A DNA stretch of 64,000 nucleotides, taken from Fulvivirga ulvae. GTDB taxonomy: Bacteria; Bacteroidota; Bacteroidia; Cytophagales; Cyclobacteriaceae. Position numbers and translations under genes: made by a program. How positions within the stretch are numbered: position 1 is the first letter of the stretch; each line of letters starts with the position of its first letter. A model generated the notes under the pieces. That model worked only from the letters and a program-made list of their open reading frames with translations. It was not told where the DNA came from and made no database searches. Positions 1 through 8,036 of this stretch are shown here, one piece after another. The stretch covers positions 5,729,501 to 5,793,500 of the forward strand of contig NZ_CP089981.1 in assembly GCF_021389975.1 (NCBI RefSeq). The letters run 5' to 3'.

Positions 1-447
1 CTCACAACGTCCATGTCGTCACCCTGAAATTTTCTGTATTACAACCCGAAATATTACCACCAAACTTCATAGAAAATATTCAGGGTCTCTCGGATATGGG
101 CGGTGTATAAACCTTTGACTGCATGCTTAATTTCAGGGTTTAAAGTGCTTGCTGAGCCTGATTAAAGGTGGCTGTCGGGGGACAGGCACCGGGGGCAGGA
201 ATGACGCAGAGTCCTCTGCGAGAGACTCTGCTGGGAAGAAAGTTTCCTCCTCACAACGTCCATATCGTCACCCTGAAATTTTCTGTATTGTAACCCGAAA
301 TATTACCACCAAACTTCATAGAAAATATTCAAGGTCTCCCGGATCTGGGCGGTGTATAAACCTTTGACTGCATGCTTAATTTCAGGGTTTAAAGTGCTTG
401 CTGAGCCTGATTAAAGGTGGCTGTCGGGGGACAGGCACCGGGGGCAG
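1..447. repeat. tandem 249-bp repeat with REP-like hairpins
   Basis: Two near-identical blocks lie head to tail with a 249-base period: 1-198 (cut by the window edge) and 250-447. They differ at only a few positions. Each block ends in an imperfect hairpin, GGTGGCTGTC then GGGG then GACAGGCACC, at 167-190 and 416-439 (10-bp stem, one mismatch). The 51-base spacer holds a second perfect hairpin, GCAGAGTC (206-213) with GACTCTGC (224-231). No convincing protein is encoded. Palindromes containing GGTGCCTGTC-type sequence are known from REP elements mobilised by RAYT transposases; assigning these to that class is my inference, and no RAYT gene is in the window. Confidence 0.75.
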
Positions 448-491
448 ACAGCCACAGGATGTAGGCTTTTATATTTTATTGACTCCTGATA

Positions 492-1499
492 TTAAAGTTC
501 TGTTAATTCAAATCCATAGTCTTTATAACTAATTATTTTTCTTTCTTTTTCATTAGCCTTCCACGCTTTTTCATGGTGACTTATTTCTATAATATCACTT
601 GTAGCTGTGCGCTTAAATTTGGCTGCAACAGTATTTAGTACTTCCAGTTCAATATCACTAAATGCGTTCGTATTAAATTTTCTACTCTTATTTACTTTGA
701 ATTGCTCTCCTACGGCTCCACCTGGAAATTCAGTAACCCAAATATCTATATCCCTTTTGTTGGACATATATTCAAAAATGCTATTGTAGTTATTTGGAAC
801 AGGTCCCATATTAATCGCTCTATACCTGGCCCCACTAATTGAAAAACCTGTTTTTTTGAACATTAAAAAGTCTGCATAAAAAAGAAGCTTATTTAGCTGT
901 GTCTTCCAAGGCTCTAGTTTTTCACTAAAAAATATTACCATTTCAGTGAGCTTATCCAGGCTTGGCTTTTTATAACCTGAAAATTGGTTTGAAACGTGGT
1001 CTCCTAATAAATAGTCCTGAAATTCCAATGAGAATAAATTCTCTTCCTGCTCTTCAATGAGCAATTCAATCTTTTTAAGAAGTTTCTTTTTGTACTCTAC
1101 TTCAATATTCTCAGACAGTTCTACTAAATCTCTGAACTTCACCGGATCACCTGCTAATTGAATCAATCTTGCATTTGCCAAACTTGGTACTTCACCACCT
1201 TCATAATTTCTATAGCTGTTAATTCCAAAGCCTAATATTTCAGACATTTTGGTAGCGGGCAAACCATATTTTCTTCTGATTTCTTTTATTTCATCAGGGA
1301 ATGGCAGATTGTGTTTTTCTCTATACTGATTGTATAATTGAATCATATTCAATTCATCTAATTCAGTAGTTGTGAATTGCTCGTCACTTTCCTCGCATAA
1401 ATAAAAGTGATAAGCCACAGTAAATGACTCTTTTCTAAAATCAAGTGTTCTTAACTCAAATTTTAGTAACATTTCCTTTCCTGTAATTGGGCTTTTCAT
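492..1499 (-). CDS. HTH plus Panacea (SocA/DUF4065) domain antitoxin
   Basis: The protein (335 aa) is the probable antitoxin of the MqsR-like toxin encoded just upstream. Residues 1-55 look like an MqsA/YgiT-type N-terminus in which the zinc cysteines are mostly gone: SPITGKEM stands where CPxCG is expected and only one Cys (YLCEES) remains. Residues 65-125 form an Xre/MqsA-type helix-turn-helix (IRRKYGLPATKMSEILGFG, then SYRNYEGGEVPS). Residues 185-330 carry the SocA/GepA (DUF4065, Panacea) signature, with KLLFYADFL, GARYRAINMGPVP and the closing FSDIELEVLN region. The start codon overlaps the toxin stop by one base (TAATG), implying translational coupling. In characterised systems Panacea domains neutralise unrelated toxins; the toxin-first order matches mqsRA. 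It could also autoregulate through its HTH. Confidence 0.82.
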   Translation of the reverse strand: MKSPITGKEMLLKFELRTLDFRKESFTVAYHFYLCEESDEQFTTTELDELNMIQLYNQYREKHNLPFPDEIKEIRRKYGLPATKMSEILGFGINSYRNYEGGEVPSLANARLIQLAGDPVKFRDLVELSENIEVEYKKKLLKKIELLIEEQEENLFSLEFQDYLLGDHVSNQFSGYKKPSLDKLTEMVIFFSEKLEPWKTQLNKLLFYADFLMFKKTGFSISGARYRAINMGPVPNNYNSIFEYMSNKRDIDIWVTEFPGGAVGEQFKVNKSRKFNTNAFSDIELEVLNTVAAKFKRTATSDIIEISHHEKAWKANEKERKIISYKDYGFELTEL

Positions 1500-1855
1500 T
1501 ACTGTTGTTCTTTAAATCGATAGTTCATTGGTTTTTCAGCTATGTGAAACGAAATGCATATCACCCCACCTTCACCATATCCAATAGATATCTTTATATA
1601 TACCTCATTCTTTTTTACCTCCTTGCCAAAAACCCACATATCACTTTTTTTGTAAAGCGTATCCTCTAATGGGCCTTCAGCATAATCTACTACTTTTAAA
1701 TCAAGCAAGATCTTTTTTCTATCAATTGGTCTAATTTCTAAATCAGCCAGGGTTTGAGCATTCTTTCCCCGATCGTCTCGAAAAAAGACGTCAGTCAATT
1801 TCATTTTCTCCTTAAATTCCCTTAAAAATTGCTCAACCTCCGTTTTTGTAGCCAT
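1499..1855 (-). CDS. MqsR-family toxin (putative mRNA interferase)
   Basis: A 118-residue protein that matches the MqsR-type toxin pattern: FFRDDRGKNAQTLADLEI, DYAEGPLEDTL, DMWVFGKEV, EVYIKISIG and VICISFHIAEKPMNY. E. coli MqsR is a RelE-fold ribonuclease that cleaves mRNA, with a catalytic Tyr in the QVYLKI strand; the equivalent Tyr here lies in EVYIKI. The E. coli protein is about 98 residues, so this one has a short N-terminal extension. It is the first gene of a two-gene operon with the HTH-Panacea protein. The ATG is not preceded by a good Shine-Dalgarno sequence. The family call is from recalled motifs and not from a search. Confidence 0.75.
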   Translation of the reverse strand: MATKTEVEQFLREFKEKMKLTDVFFRDDRGKNAQTLADLEIRPIDRKKILLDLKVVDYAEGPLEDTLYKKSDMWVFGKEVKKNEVYIKISIGYGEGGVICISFHIAEKPMNYRFKEQQ

Positions 1856-1873
1856 CTATTCAACATTACAATA

Positions 1874-1952
1874 CAAATTTAATCAAAATTGATATAAAAA
1901 CTTTATAGTTGTTTACAAATCAATTATTTTCCTAAAACAAACTTTATAGTTG
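1874..1952 (-). promoter_or_regulatory. candidate promoter and paired operator of the toxin-antitoxin operon
   Basis: Two identical 12-mers, ACTTTATAGTTG on the plus strand, sit at 1900-1911 and 1941-1952, 41 bp apart (about four helical turns), directly upstream of the toxin gene. A TAAATTTG box on the minus strand (1881-1874) fits the Bacteroidota TAnnTTTG consensus and would give a leader of about 15 bases. I see no matching -33 TTG at the right spacing. The repeats are the kind of site an HTH antitoxin would bind for autoregulation. Confidence 0.4.
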
Positions 1953-2029
1953 ACTATTCAAAACTTATCATTCCAGTTATTAAACTCGCGATGCTTAGCT
2001 AATTCTTTTACATTTTAAAAAACCGGTCA

Positions 2030-3697
2030 TCAATTCTGGCTTTGAAGCATGGACGATGGACTCAACCCAAACTCCTTTTTGAAGCATTTTGAAAAGTATG
2101 AGGGGTTGGAGAAGCCTGTTTGATAGGCCACTTCTGCGATATTATCCTGGCTGTAGAGCATGAGTTCTTTTGCCCGGTGAAGGCGCACGGAGGTGATCAG
2201 TTGGTTGGGTGACTTATTGGTAATGGCTTTGAGCTTTCGCTGCAGCTGCCGCTCGCTCATGGCCACTTCTCTGCATAGCATTTCTACCCCAAAGCAGGTA
2301 TTATCCAGATGCGCCTCAATGCTTTGGAGCACATTTTCCAGAAATGAATCGTTTTGCGGCAGCTGTATGTGCGGCAGGCCGTTTGAAGGTCCGCCGGTTA
2401 ACGCCTGATCCGACACCTGGTAGAGTAAAACAGATTCGCAGGATCCTGTTTCGAAAAACGGTTTAAATTTAGTAAAATTCAGTCCGGCACCTGATAACAG
2501 GCTCTTCACAGTCTGGGTGATCAGTATTTGATTGGCATTTGCATGTTTAAGCATCGCTCCCAGACATTCTTCTGTATCACTATTTACGAAGTAGGCCTCA
2601 TCAGCGGTAGCTTCTTTGATGTGAATACCAAAGGCCAACCGGGCATCCCTTCTCCGAAAAGCACTGGCAAGGTCTAAGCTACAATGGACGGCTTTGCTTG
2701 GCCCTTCAAAGGTAGCTGTAAAAGTATCCTGGTTATGCCGGACAACCTTCCCCCGGTATTGTTTTACAAACTGATCAATAAGCTGGCGGTCGGATGGCAT
2801 AAGTACAGAAGACACTACCCTGGCGGTAACAAATGTAAACAGTCGCTCCTCGTAGCGCTCTTTTGGCTTAATTCCTAATATGAATGTCCGTATTTCATCC
2901 AGTACTTCTTCGGTATTCCCTACCCAAAAAAGGTGATCATTACCGTCAAACTCCACTAGTCTGGCTCCTTGTATACGCTCTGCAATGAATCGCCCTTCTT
3001 CAATTTTCACATCTATATCATGGGTTCGCTGTATCATTAAAGTGGGTACTTTGACTGAGCCCAGGATGTCTATGATATCAACCTGTGTATTCATTTTTGT
3101 GAGCACCATCGCTGCACTCGGGCTAGCCCCGGAACGGAAATAACTGGCCAGCCAATCCATAAACACCTTATCGTTTGCCTTTGAAGGTGCCAGTGACTCC
3201 AGGTACATTTCCCCGCTTCCCCAGCTATTTTCGATCATATCATAGACCTCCTGACGCTCTTCATCTGTTGGTGCCCAGGGATAGTCGGGAGAGTATCTCC
3301 GTTTGGCAAATATCCCAAAGGTGATCAGAGAGATCACCCGGTCCGGGTAGGTGGCGGCAAATAAGGTGGATACACAGCCTCCTTCAGAATGGCCAAAAAG
3401 TATGGCTTTCTCCGAACCAACGGCATCCATAACTGCTCTTATATCATCCATTCGCTCTTCTAACGTGGATAGCTCCACAACACGATCGGATAGTCCTGTA
3501 CCTCGTTTGTCAAAAAGAATGACTCTACAGACCTTGCCCAGCTCCTTCAGAAAATCAACCAGTTCGGGACAAGCCCACATACAATCGATGTTGGAAACCC
3601 AGCCGGGAATATAGACGAGATCAACCGGTCCTGCACCAAATACCTGATAGGCTATATTGATACGACCGCTTTTTGTGTATTGAGTGACAGGCTTCAT
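2030..3697 (-). CDS. alpha/beta hydrolase - degenerate cyclase - AraC HTH fusion regulator
   Basis: 555 residues if translation starts at the ATG at 3697. That start begins MKPVTQYTKSGRINIAYQVFG, the usual N-terminus of this hydrolase class; a longer frame to 3826 exists but adds residues with no family resemblance. Residues 1-275 are an alpha/beta hydrolase with nucleophile elbow FGHSEGG, an Asp in RTHDIDVK and the His in GNDHLFW, so the triad looks intact. Residues 285-435 resemble a class III nucleotidyl cyclase homology domain (ERLFTFVTARVV, TFTATFEGPSKAVHCSLDLA) but lack the metal-binding Asp pair. Residues 450-555 are an AraC-type double HTH (MSERQLQRKLKAITNKSPN, AEVAYQTGFSNPSYFSKCFKK). 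It is probably a transcription regulator sensing a small molecule through its hydrolase fold. It is divergent from the GAF gene. Confidence 0.85.
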   Translation of the reverse strand: MKPVTQYTKSGRINIAYQVFGAGPVDLVYIPGWVSNIDCMWACPELVDFLKELGKVCRVILFDKRGTGLSDRVVELSTLEERMDDIRAVMDAVGSEKAILFGHSEGGCVSTLFAATYPDRVISLITFGIFAKRRYSPDYPWAPTDEERQEVYDMIENSWGSGEMYLESLAPSKANDKVFMDWLASYFRSGASPSAAMVLTKMNTQVDIIDILGSVKVPTLMIQRTHDIDVKIEEGRFIAERIQGARLVEFDGNDHLFWVGNTEEVLDEIRTFILGIKPKERYEERLFTFVTARVVSSVLMPSDRQLIDQFVKQYRGKVVRHNQDTFTATFEGPSKAVHCSLDLASAFRRRDARLAFGIHIKEATADEAYFVNSDTEECLGAMLKHANANQILITQTVKSLLSGAGLNFTKFKPFFETGSCESVLLYQVSDQALTGGPSNGLPHIQLPQNDSFLENVLQSIEAHLDNTCFGVEMLCREVAMSERQLQRKLKAITNKSPNQLITSVRLHRAKELMLYSQDNIAEVAYQTGFSNPSYFSKCFKKEFGLSPSSMLQSQN

Positions 3698-4182
3698 AAG
3701 TTTTCTTTGATTAAAATCCCTTGTATACCAAAGCACAACATTGGTCGGAAAATGTATCATATGGCCATCTACCAACCTACACAAATACGGTGGCCTAATT
3801 TTCAGCGTTGCCTGTGGAAATATCACATTATGCCCTCATTAGCGTATATGCCTGATCATCAGCACGCTATAACATAAATATTTTTTGATTTTATTGTTGA
3901 TGACGAATTTTGCATAGGTATAAATAGATTATTAATACTAGCAAAGGTTCCCAAAGCTACCCAAGGTTGGGTAGCTTTGATTGGAAAACCGGTGACTTTG
4001 TGATTCAAACAGGGGCTTTTACTTAAGCAATTATGGTCTTATCATCTCCTCCGGGTTCAAGCTTTATTTCACAACAGTATTAAAAACACTATTGTCCTTA
4101 GATTGGTTATTAACATAAGGATCCAGAGTGAACCTAAGCCGTACCTATTCAGATAGTATTATAATTAAAAACCACAGTTACC
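3698..4182. other. divergent intergenic region with a perfect inverted repeat
   Basis: This 485-base region separates two divergently transcribed genes and has no convincing coding content. Its main feature is the perfect inverted repeat described separately at 3952-3979. It must contain both promoters, but I could not place either with confidence. Confidence 0.6.
3952..3979. repeat. perfect 13-bp inverted repeat
   Basis: CAAAGCTACCCAA (3952-3964) and its exact reverse complement (3967-3979) are separated by GG. It lies between divergent genes, so it is not placed as a terminator of either. It could be an operator, for example for the AraC fusion protein, or an RNA hairpin in a leader. Confidence 0.7.
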
Positions 4183-4941
4183 ATGGCACAAAAACTTTTC
4201 GACTATTTTCTGCAAGCAGGCGAGCTAGGCGGTGTCCAGGCGCGTACGAGGTTGTCGCTATTAGCAAAAATGACTTCGATTGAAGCAAAATCGAAACCGG
4301 ATGACGAGGAACATCTCAAGCTTCTTGAGGAACACTTTAAGGTGATTAAAAGAGAATTTGGGGGAGATAAACAGACTAACGGCCACTCTCCTATTATTGA
4401 GACGGGGAAAACCACCGTGGACAAACTTCGAAAACAGATGAATATTTTTGCAGACCTTACTTCCACGCGGTCTGTTTATGAGAATGATCTCAAAGCCACA
4501 GCCAAGCGCATAACTGAGGCTCTGGTAGAAGCCATTGAAGTGGAGCGCGCCAGTATCTGGCTGTACAATCAGCAACGCACGGCCATTGAGTGCCTGGATT
4601 TGTTTGTAAAGTCTGTTAAAGAGCATTCTGAAGGTATAGTTCTCAAAGCTTCCGATTTTCCTAATTATTTCAAAACGGTGGCCACTCAACGTACATTGGC
4701 TGCAGAAAACGCACACAAACACCCGGGTACTGCGGAGTTTTCAGAAACTTATCTGCGTCCTCTTGGAATCAACTCCATGCTTGATGTTCCCATTTATGTA
4801 CATGGGAAAATGGCTGGGGTGGTATGCCATGAACACACCGGTAATTTCAGAAAATGGACCACAGACGAGGAAACTTTTGCCTACCTTATGGGCAACATTG
4901 TTGGTCTGACTTTAGAAAAGGTAGGGGAAGCCGCCAGATGA
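4183..4941 (+). CDS. GAF-domain signalling protein
   Basis: 252 residues. The N-terminal 85 residues are helical and charged with no recognisable domain. Residues 90-250 form a GAF domain: a predicted helix KATAKRITEALVEAIEVERASIWLYN, then LGINSMLDVPIYVHGKMAGVVCHEH, WTTDEETFAYLMGNIVGLTLE. GAF domains bind small ligands or chromophores and usually feed into kinases or cyclases. No output domain is fused, so it may act with a partner. The gene is single, divergent from the AraC fusion gene and followed by strong inverted repeats. Confidence 0.75.
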   Translation: MAQKLFDYFLQAGELGGVQARTRLSLLAKMTSIEAKSKPDDEEHLKLLEEHFKVIKREFGGDKQTNGHSPIIETGKTTVDKLRKQMNIFADLTSTRSVYENDLKATAKRITEALVEAIEVERASIWLYNQQRTAIECLDLFVKSVKEHSEGIVLKASDFPNYFKTVATQRTLAAENAHKHPGTAEFSETYLRPLGINSMLDVPIYVHGKMAGVVCHEHTGNFRKWTTDEETFAYLMGNIVGLTLEKVGEAAR

Positions 4942-5024
4942 TAAATATTCCTGCATATGGCGGTTTACCGGCTTGTATTGTTTAGCTGCATGGCTATAAA
5001 TTCCTGATATGGCACTCCACATAT

Positions 5025-5096
5025 ATGTCCCAAAGATACTACTTTGGGACATCTGCCGGTTATGCGCATTCTTACGCGCACTCACCCACCGGCATA
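5025..5096. terminator. hairpins downstream of the GAF gene
   Basis: A perfect 11-bp inverted repeat, ATGTCCCAAAG (5025-5035) and CTTTGGGACAT (5042-5052), with a 6-base loop, is followed by a looser stem TGCCGGT (5054-5060) with ACCGGCA (5090-5096). The latter runs into an A-tract, not a T-tract. It may end the GAF transcript, but there is no classical U-run after the first hairpin; a regulatory role upstream of the ceramidase-like gene is equally possible. Confidence 0.4.
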
Positions 5097-5194
5097 AAAA
5101 AATTTACAACCACAGGCTTTAAGAGAAACTAAGATAAACAACGCCCTACGGCGCAGAATTTTTGTCTGTCAACTGCTGTTTTACATTAATACTG

Positions 5195-6601
5195 ATGGAT
5201 ACATTTATCAAACCCGGACTGTTCTTTTATTTAATACTCACTATAGCTGGTGTCCCATCGTGCCTGGGTCAGGGGACATTGCGGGGTAGTGCAGTCAGTA
5301 TCGATATTGAGCCCGAGATAGGCATCCCGCTGGCTGGCTACGGGTCGAAGAACAGAAGGCTTGAAAAGGCTGACTGGAAAGGCGAAATCCCTCACTGCTT
5401 TATGTTTAAGCCTTCTGTTGGCCGCCATGATGCGATCAGAAGCAAAGTGATATTTCTGCAAAACGACCAGGAAAAGCTTCTCTTTATCAGCCTGGATATG
5501 ATCGGGGTGAGCTACCGCTTTGTCAACAGTATCTATAAACTTCTTAAGCCACTTGGCTTTGAACGGGACCAACTGTTTATCTCTGCCACGCATACACATT
5601 CCGGCCCCGGTACCCTGACCCGTAAGCTACCCCTGGCTGTACTGGCTACAGACCTTTTTCAAAGGGAGAATTACGATTACATGGTGAGCAAGGTGCATGA
5701 AAGTATACTAAAGGCCATCGAACAGCAGGAACCCGTGGAACTTTACCGCACTGGCTTCCACACTGATGGACTTCAAAAGAACAAATGGAGAGACAACAGG
5801 GAGTATCATGTAGATGATGAGGTGCAGATATTATTATTGAGGAATAACAGGGGGCTCTGGTTGGGAGGAATGATCAATTATGCGGTTCACGGAGGATCTC
5901 TTGGTTCATCAAATTTAAAATATAGCGCGGACGTTATAGGAGCTATTGAAAGAAATATGGAGCAGTTGATCGGATCAAAAAACCCTCCGGATTCGGCTAA
6001 GCCGACTATTGCTTTATTTCAGGGCGCATTGGGAGATGCAGGGGTAATAGAACGGGGTTACGACAAAATGCAATGGATCGGTGAAGAGTTTGCACGGCAG
6101 GCGGCACCTGCTCTGGAAGATCTTCGACCGGTAGCTCCGAACCTTACCAGCTATAGCTCTAAGATATGGCTGGGCATTCCGGGATATTCTTTCAAGTATG
6201 CTAACAGTAAAACCCTGGCAAAAAAAGATTGGCTTCCTCCATTAAGGATACCAATTCCCGGACTCATGAATCAGCGTACAAGGGTCTCCATTGTAGGAAT
6301 AGGCGATATCATTATGTTTACATGGCCGGGGGAAGCGTCAACTACCCTAGGCCTGAAGTTGAAAACGTTGAGTATGGAGATGGGCTGCGACCATGCATGG
6401 GTTTTGGGCCTTACCAATGACTATGTGGGATATTTCACCACTCAGGATGAATATAACGAAGGGGAATATGATGCCAGAAGTTCTTTATTCAACTTCAGGG
6501 GTGGCCGAAGAATACTAAAAAAATATAAGACGGAATTACAAAAAATCACAGAGACTGATAAGCTGGAACTTAAGGAAGAACTGATCTCAGCGGACTTTTA
6601 G
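5195..6601 (+). CDS. secreted neutral/alkaline ceramidase-like hydrolase
   Basis: 468 residues from the ATG at 5195; an in-frame TTG at 5162 is less likely because the ATG is immediately followed by a signal peptide (FFYLILTIAGVPSCLGQ). The body matches the N-terminal part of the neutral/alkaline non-lysosomal ceramidase family: ISATHTHSGPG holds zinc-ligand histidines, MINYAVHGGSLG a further His, FQGALGDAG the region expected to follow, and FTWPGEASTTLG and GLTNDYVGY are family landmarks. These zinc amidases cleave ceramide into sphingosine and fatty acid. Full-length ceramidases are longer (about 650-700 aa) with a C-terminal Ig-like domain that is missing here, so other N-acyl substrates are possible. 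Predicted periplasmic or outer-membrane location. Confidence 0.8.
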   Translation: MDTFIKPGLFFYLILTIAGVPSCLGQGTLRGSAVSIDIEPEIGIPLAGYGSKNRRLEKADWKGEIPHCFMFKPSVGRHDAIRSKVIFLQNDQEKLLFISLDMIGVSYRFVNSIYKLLKPLGFERDQLFISATHTHSGPGTLTRKLPLAVLATDLFQRENYDYMVSKVHESILKAIEQQEPVELYRTGFHTDGLQKNKWRDNREYHVDDEVQILLLRNNRGLWLGGMINYAVHGGSLGSSNLKYSADVIGAIERNMEQLIGSKNPPDSAKPTIALFQGALGDAGVIERGYDKMQWIGEEFARQAAPALEDLRPVAPNLTSYSSKIWLGIPGYSFKYANSKTLAKKDWLPPLRIPIPGLMNQRTRVSIVGIGDIIMFTWPGEASTTLGLKLKTLSMEMGCDHAWVLGLTNDYVGYFTTQDEYNEGEYDARSSLFNFRGGRRILKKYKTELQKITETDKLELKEELISADF

Positions 6602-7173
6602 AAGAATGTGAAAATACCTGTAGCCGGTCAGATAGTAAACAACCGGCTGTCTTCATACATGGTGATCAATAACCCCGGTATCAGGGGTACAATGTTACAG
6701 CTTGGCCATCCAGTACTTAAATACTTCCGGATGCAAAGGCTCCAGGTCTCGTTTTACCAGTTTATTATTCTCCTGGCCATAGAAGGCCTCATTTATGATA
6801 TTATAGTGGATTACATAATTACCTTGATTGATTATCAATAATCCGTCAGCATAAGACTGTATTTTAAATATAAATCCAATGGTGGTTTGGATAAACCGGG
6901 GATGCTTCTCTCTCATTTTTCCTTCCTCAACTGCTCTACTTTCCGGAGCATTCAGGTGTTTAAACTCCTATGAGCTGCAAAAAGTTTATAACTGCTCACG
7001 GAAACCACAATAACAGGCAAATGACTACAGTACATGTGTATATTTCCCCACAGGTATGCGGCCAAATAGCCGCTATAGTTTATAAATTGGGCTGGCATCA
7101 TTTTTTTATGTATCACAATACCTGAGATAAAAATTATCATCAGCTTATTTTCAAATCATTAATTATTGTGCCC
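6602..7173. other. 572-base region with little coding support
   Basis: Apart from one low-confidence small reading frame on the minus strand (6695-6916), I see no gene or strong structure between the ceramidase-like gene and the micro-ORF pair at 7174. Confidence 0.5.
6695..6916 (-). CDS. possible small protein, unknown
   Basis: A 73-residue frame beginning MREKHPRFIQ and ending FKYWMAKL. It is listed because the ATG is preceded by a purine-rich AGGAAGGA about five bases upstream, which is unusual in this genome, and because the composition (YADGLLIINQ, YNIINEAFYGQ) looks protein-like. No domain, signal peptide or membrane helix is evident. It is isolated from other genes and could be chance. 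Confidence 0.3.
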   Translation of the reverse strand: MREKHPRFIQTTIGFIFKIQSYADGLLIINQGNYVIHYNIINEAFYGQENNKLVKRDLEPLHPEVFKYWMAKL

Positions 7174-7350
7174 ATGATACCAGAGAAACAACCCACTCAG
7201 ATGATTACAGATCAGATAGAATTGCTAAAATCAGAGGAAAGGAAGCTTAGAAAATTTTTAAGCTATAATGAAGAAGCTAAGCCCACCATAGCTATTCATT
7301 TGAAGGAAATTCAAAGAAAAAAAGAAAACTTTACAGCCTGTGTAATATGA
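7174..7350 (+). CDS. small charged helical protein, unknown
   Basis: 58 residues from the ATG at 7174 (a GTG two codons earlier is possible). Rich in Lys and Glu (LLKSEERKLRKFLSYNEEAKP, LKEIQRKKENF), it is predicted to be largely helical, perhaps a short coiled coil. Its TGA stop overlaps the ATG of the following 37-codon frame (TGATG). No family recognised. Confidence 0.4.
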   Translation: MIPEKQPTQMITDQIELLKSEERKLRKFLSYNEEAKPTIAIHLKEIQRKKENFTACVI

Positions 7351-7463
7351 TGGGTATGGACGAATATGATGACACGGAAAGTGAAGAAAAAAGCGTTAAT
7401 CAAAGTCGTATTCCTCAGCCGACCGGCAGGTTTGGCAGTGCCCTGATAAACTGGCAAAAATAA
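7350..7463 (+). CDS. possible 37-residue coupled small protein
   Basis: The frame starts ATGGGTATGGACGAATATG, overlapping the stop of the preceding frame by one base, and ends at TAA (7461-7463). The product is acidic at its N-terminus (MGMDEYDDTESEEK) and ends SALINWQK. The one-base overlap is typical of translational coupling, which is the main support; there is no recognised motif. Confidence 0.3.
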   Translation: MGMDEYDDTESEEKSVNQSRIPQPTGRFGSALINWQK

Positions 7464-7554
7464 CATCATTGCGAAAGTTTATTTACAGATTGATGTATGT
7501 AAAATACCACATGAGCCAATGTCACAAATGCTAACTTACTGTTAAAGAGTATTT

Positions 7555-7562
7555 TAATTTTG
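7555..7562 (+). promoter_or_regulatory. candidate -7 box for the PRC-barrel gene
   Basis: TAATTTTG fits the Bacteroidota TAnnTTTG consensus about 70 bases upstream of the PRC-barrel start. No clear -33 TTG is visible at the usual spacing. Confidence 0.3.
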
Positions 7563-7632
7563 TGGCATTTGCTTTTCATGTGTGCATTGAAAAGTGAAAG
7601 TATTTAACACTCTTCTTATTATTCACGCATAA

Positions 7633-8019
7633 ATGCAAACAAACATGAACACACAACTTATCTCTGCTACCACTATTGAGGGAACTGATGTTGTAAACGC
7701 CAAAGGCGAAAATATCGGTGAGATCAAAGATTTGATGATTGATTGGGAAAACAGCACTATAGCGTATGCTGTATTATCCTTTGGCGGTTTCTTAGGCTTT
7801 GGTGAAAAGCTCTTTGCCATACCTATGGAAGCCCTGGAGTTCGACACCAGCCGGCAAGATACTATCATACTTGACATTGAGAAAGAGCACCTTGAAAATG
7901 CTCCGGGATTTGATAAAGATGAATGGCCTGCTCATGCAGACCGCACATTTATTGATTCTATCTATAAACACTACGGATATGAACCGTACTGGACAAGGTA
8001 TCATCCTACGGATTATTAG
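7633..8019 (+). CDS. PRC-barrel domain protein
   Basis: 128 residues. Residues 8-85 form a PRC-barrel: TTIEGTDVVNAKGENIGEIKDLMID, STIAYAVLSFGGFLGFGEKLFAIPMEAL, then DTIILDIEKEHLENAPGF. The tail resembles stress-associated PRC-barrel proteins (DADWP-like spacing, YGYEPYW). PRC-barrels act in RNA processing (RimM) or as small soluble proteins of unknown role in stress clusters. A second in-frame ATG at 7645 is a possible start. It faces the convergent dodecin gene and begins a run of small stress-type genes. Confidence 0.85.
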   Translation: MQTNMNTQLISATTIEGTDVVNAKGENIGEIKDLMIDWENSTIAYAVLSFGGFLGFGEKLFAIPMEALEFDTSRQDTIILDIEKEHLENAPGFDKDEWPAHADRTFIDSIYKHYGYEPYWTRYHPTDY

Positions 8020-8036
8020 TTTGTAATAAAAACAGT

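Noticed and set aside
7792..8004. Minus-strand reading frame opposite the PRC-barrel gene.
   Set aside because: It is a shadow; the plus-strand frame shows clear PRC-barrel motifs.
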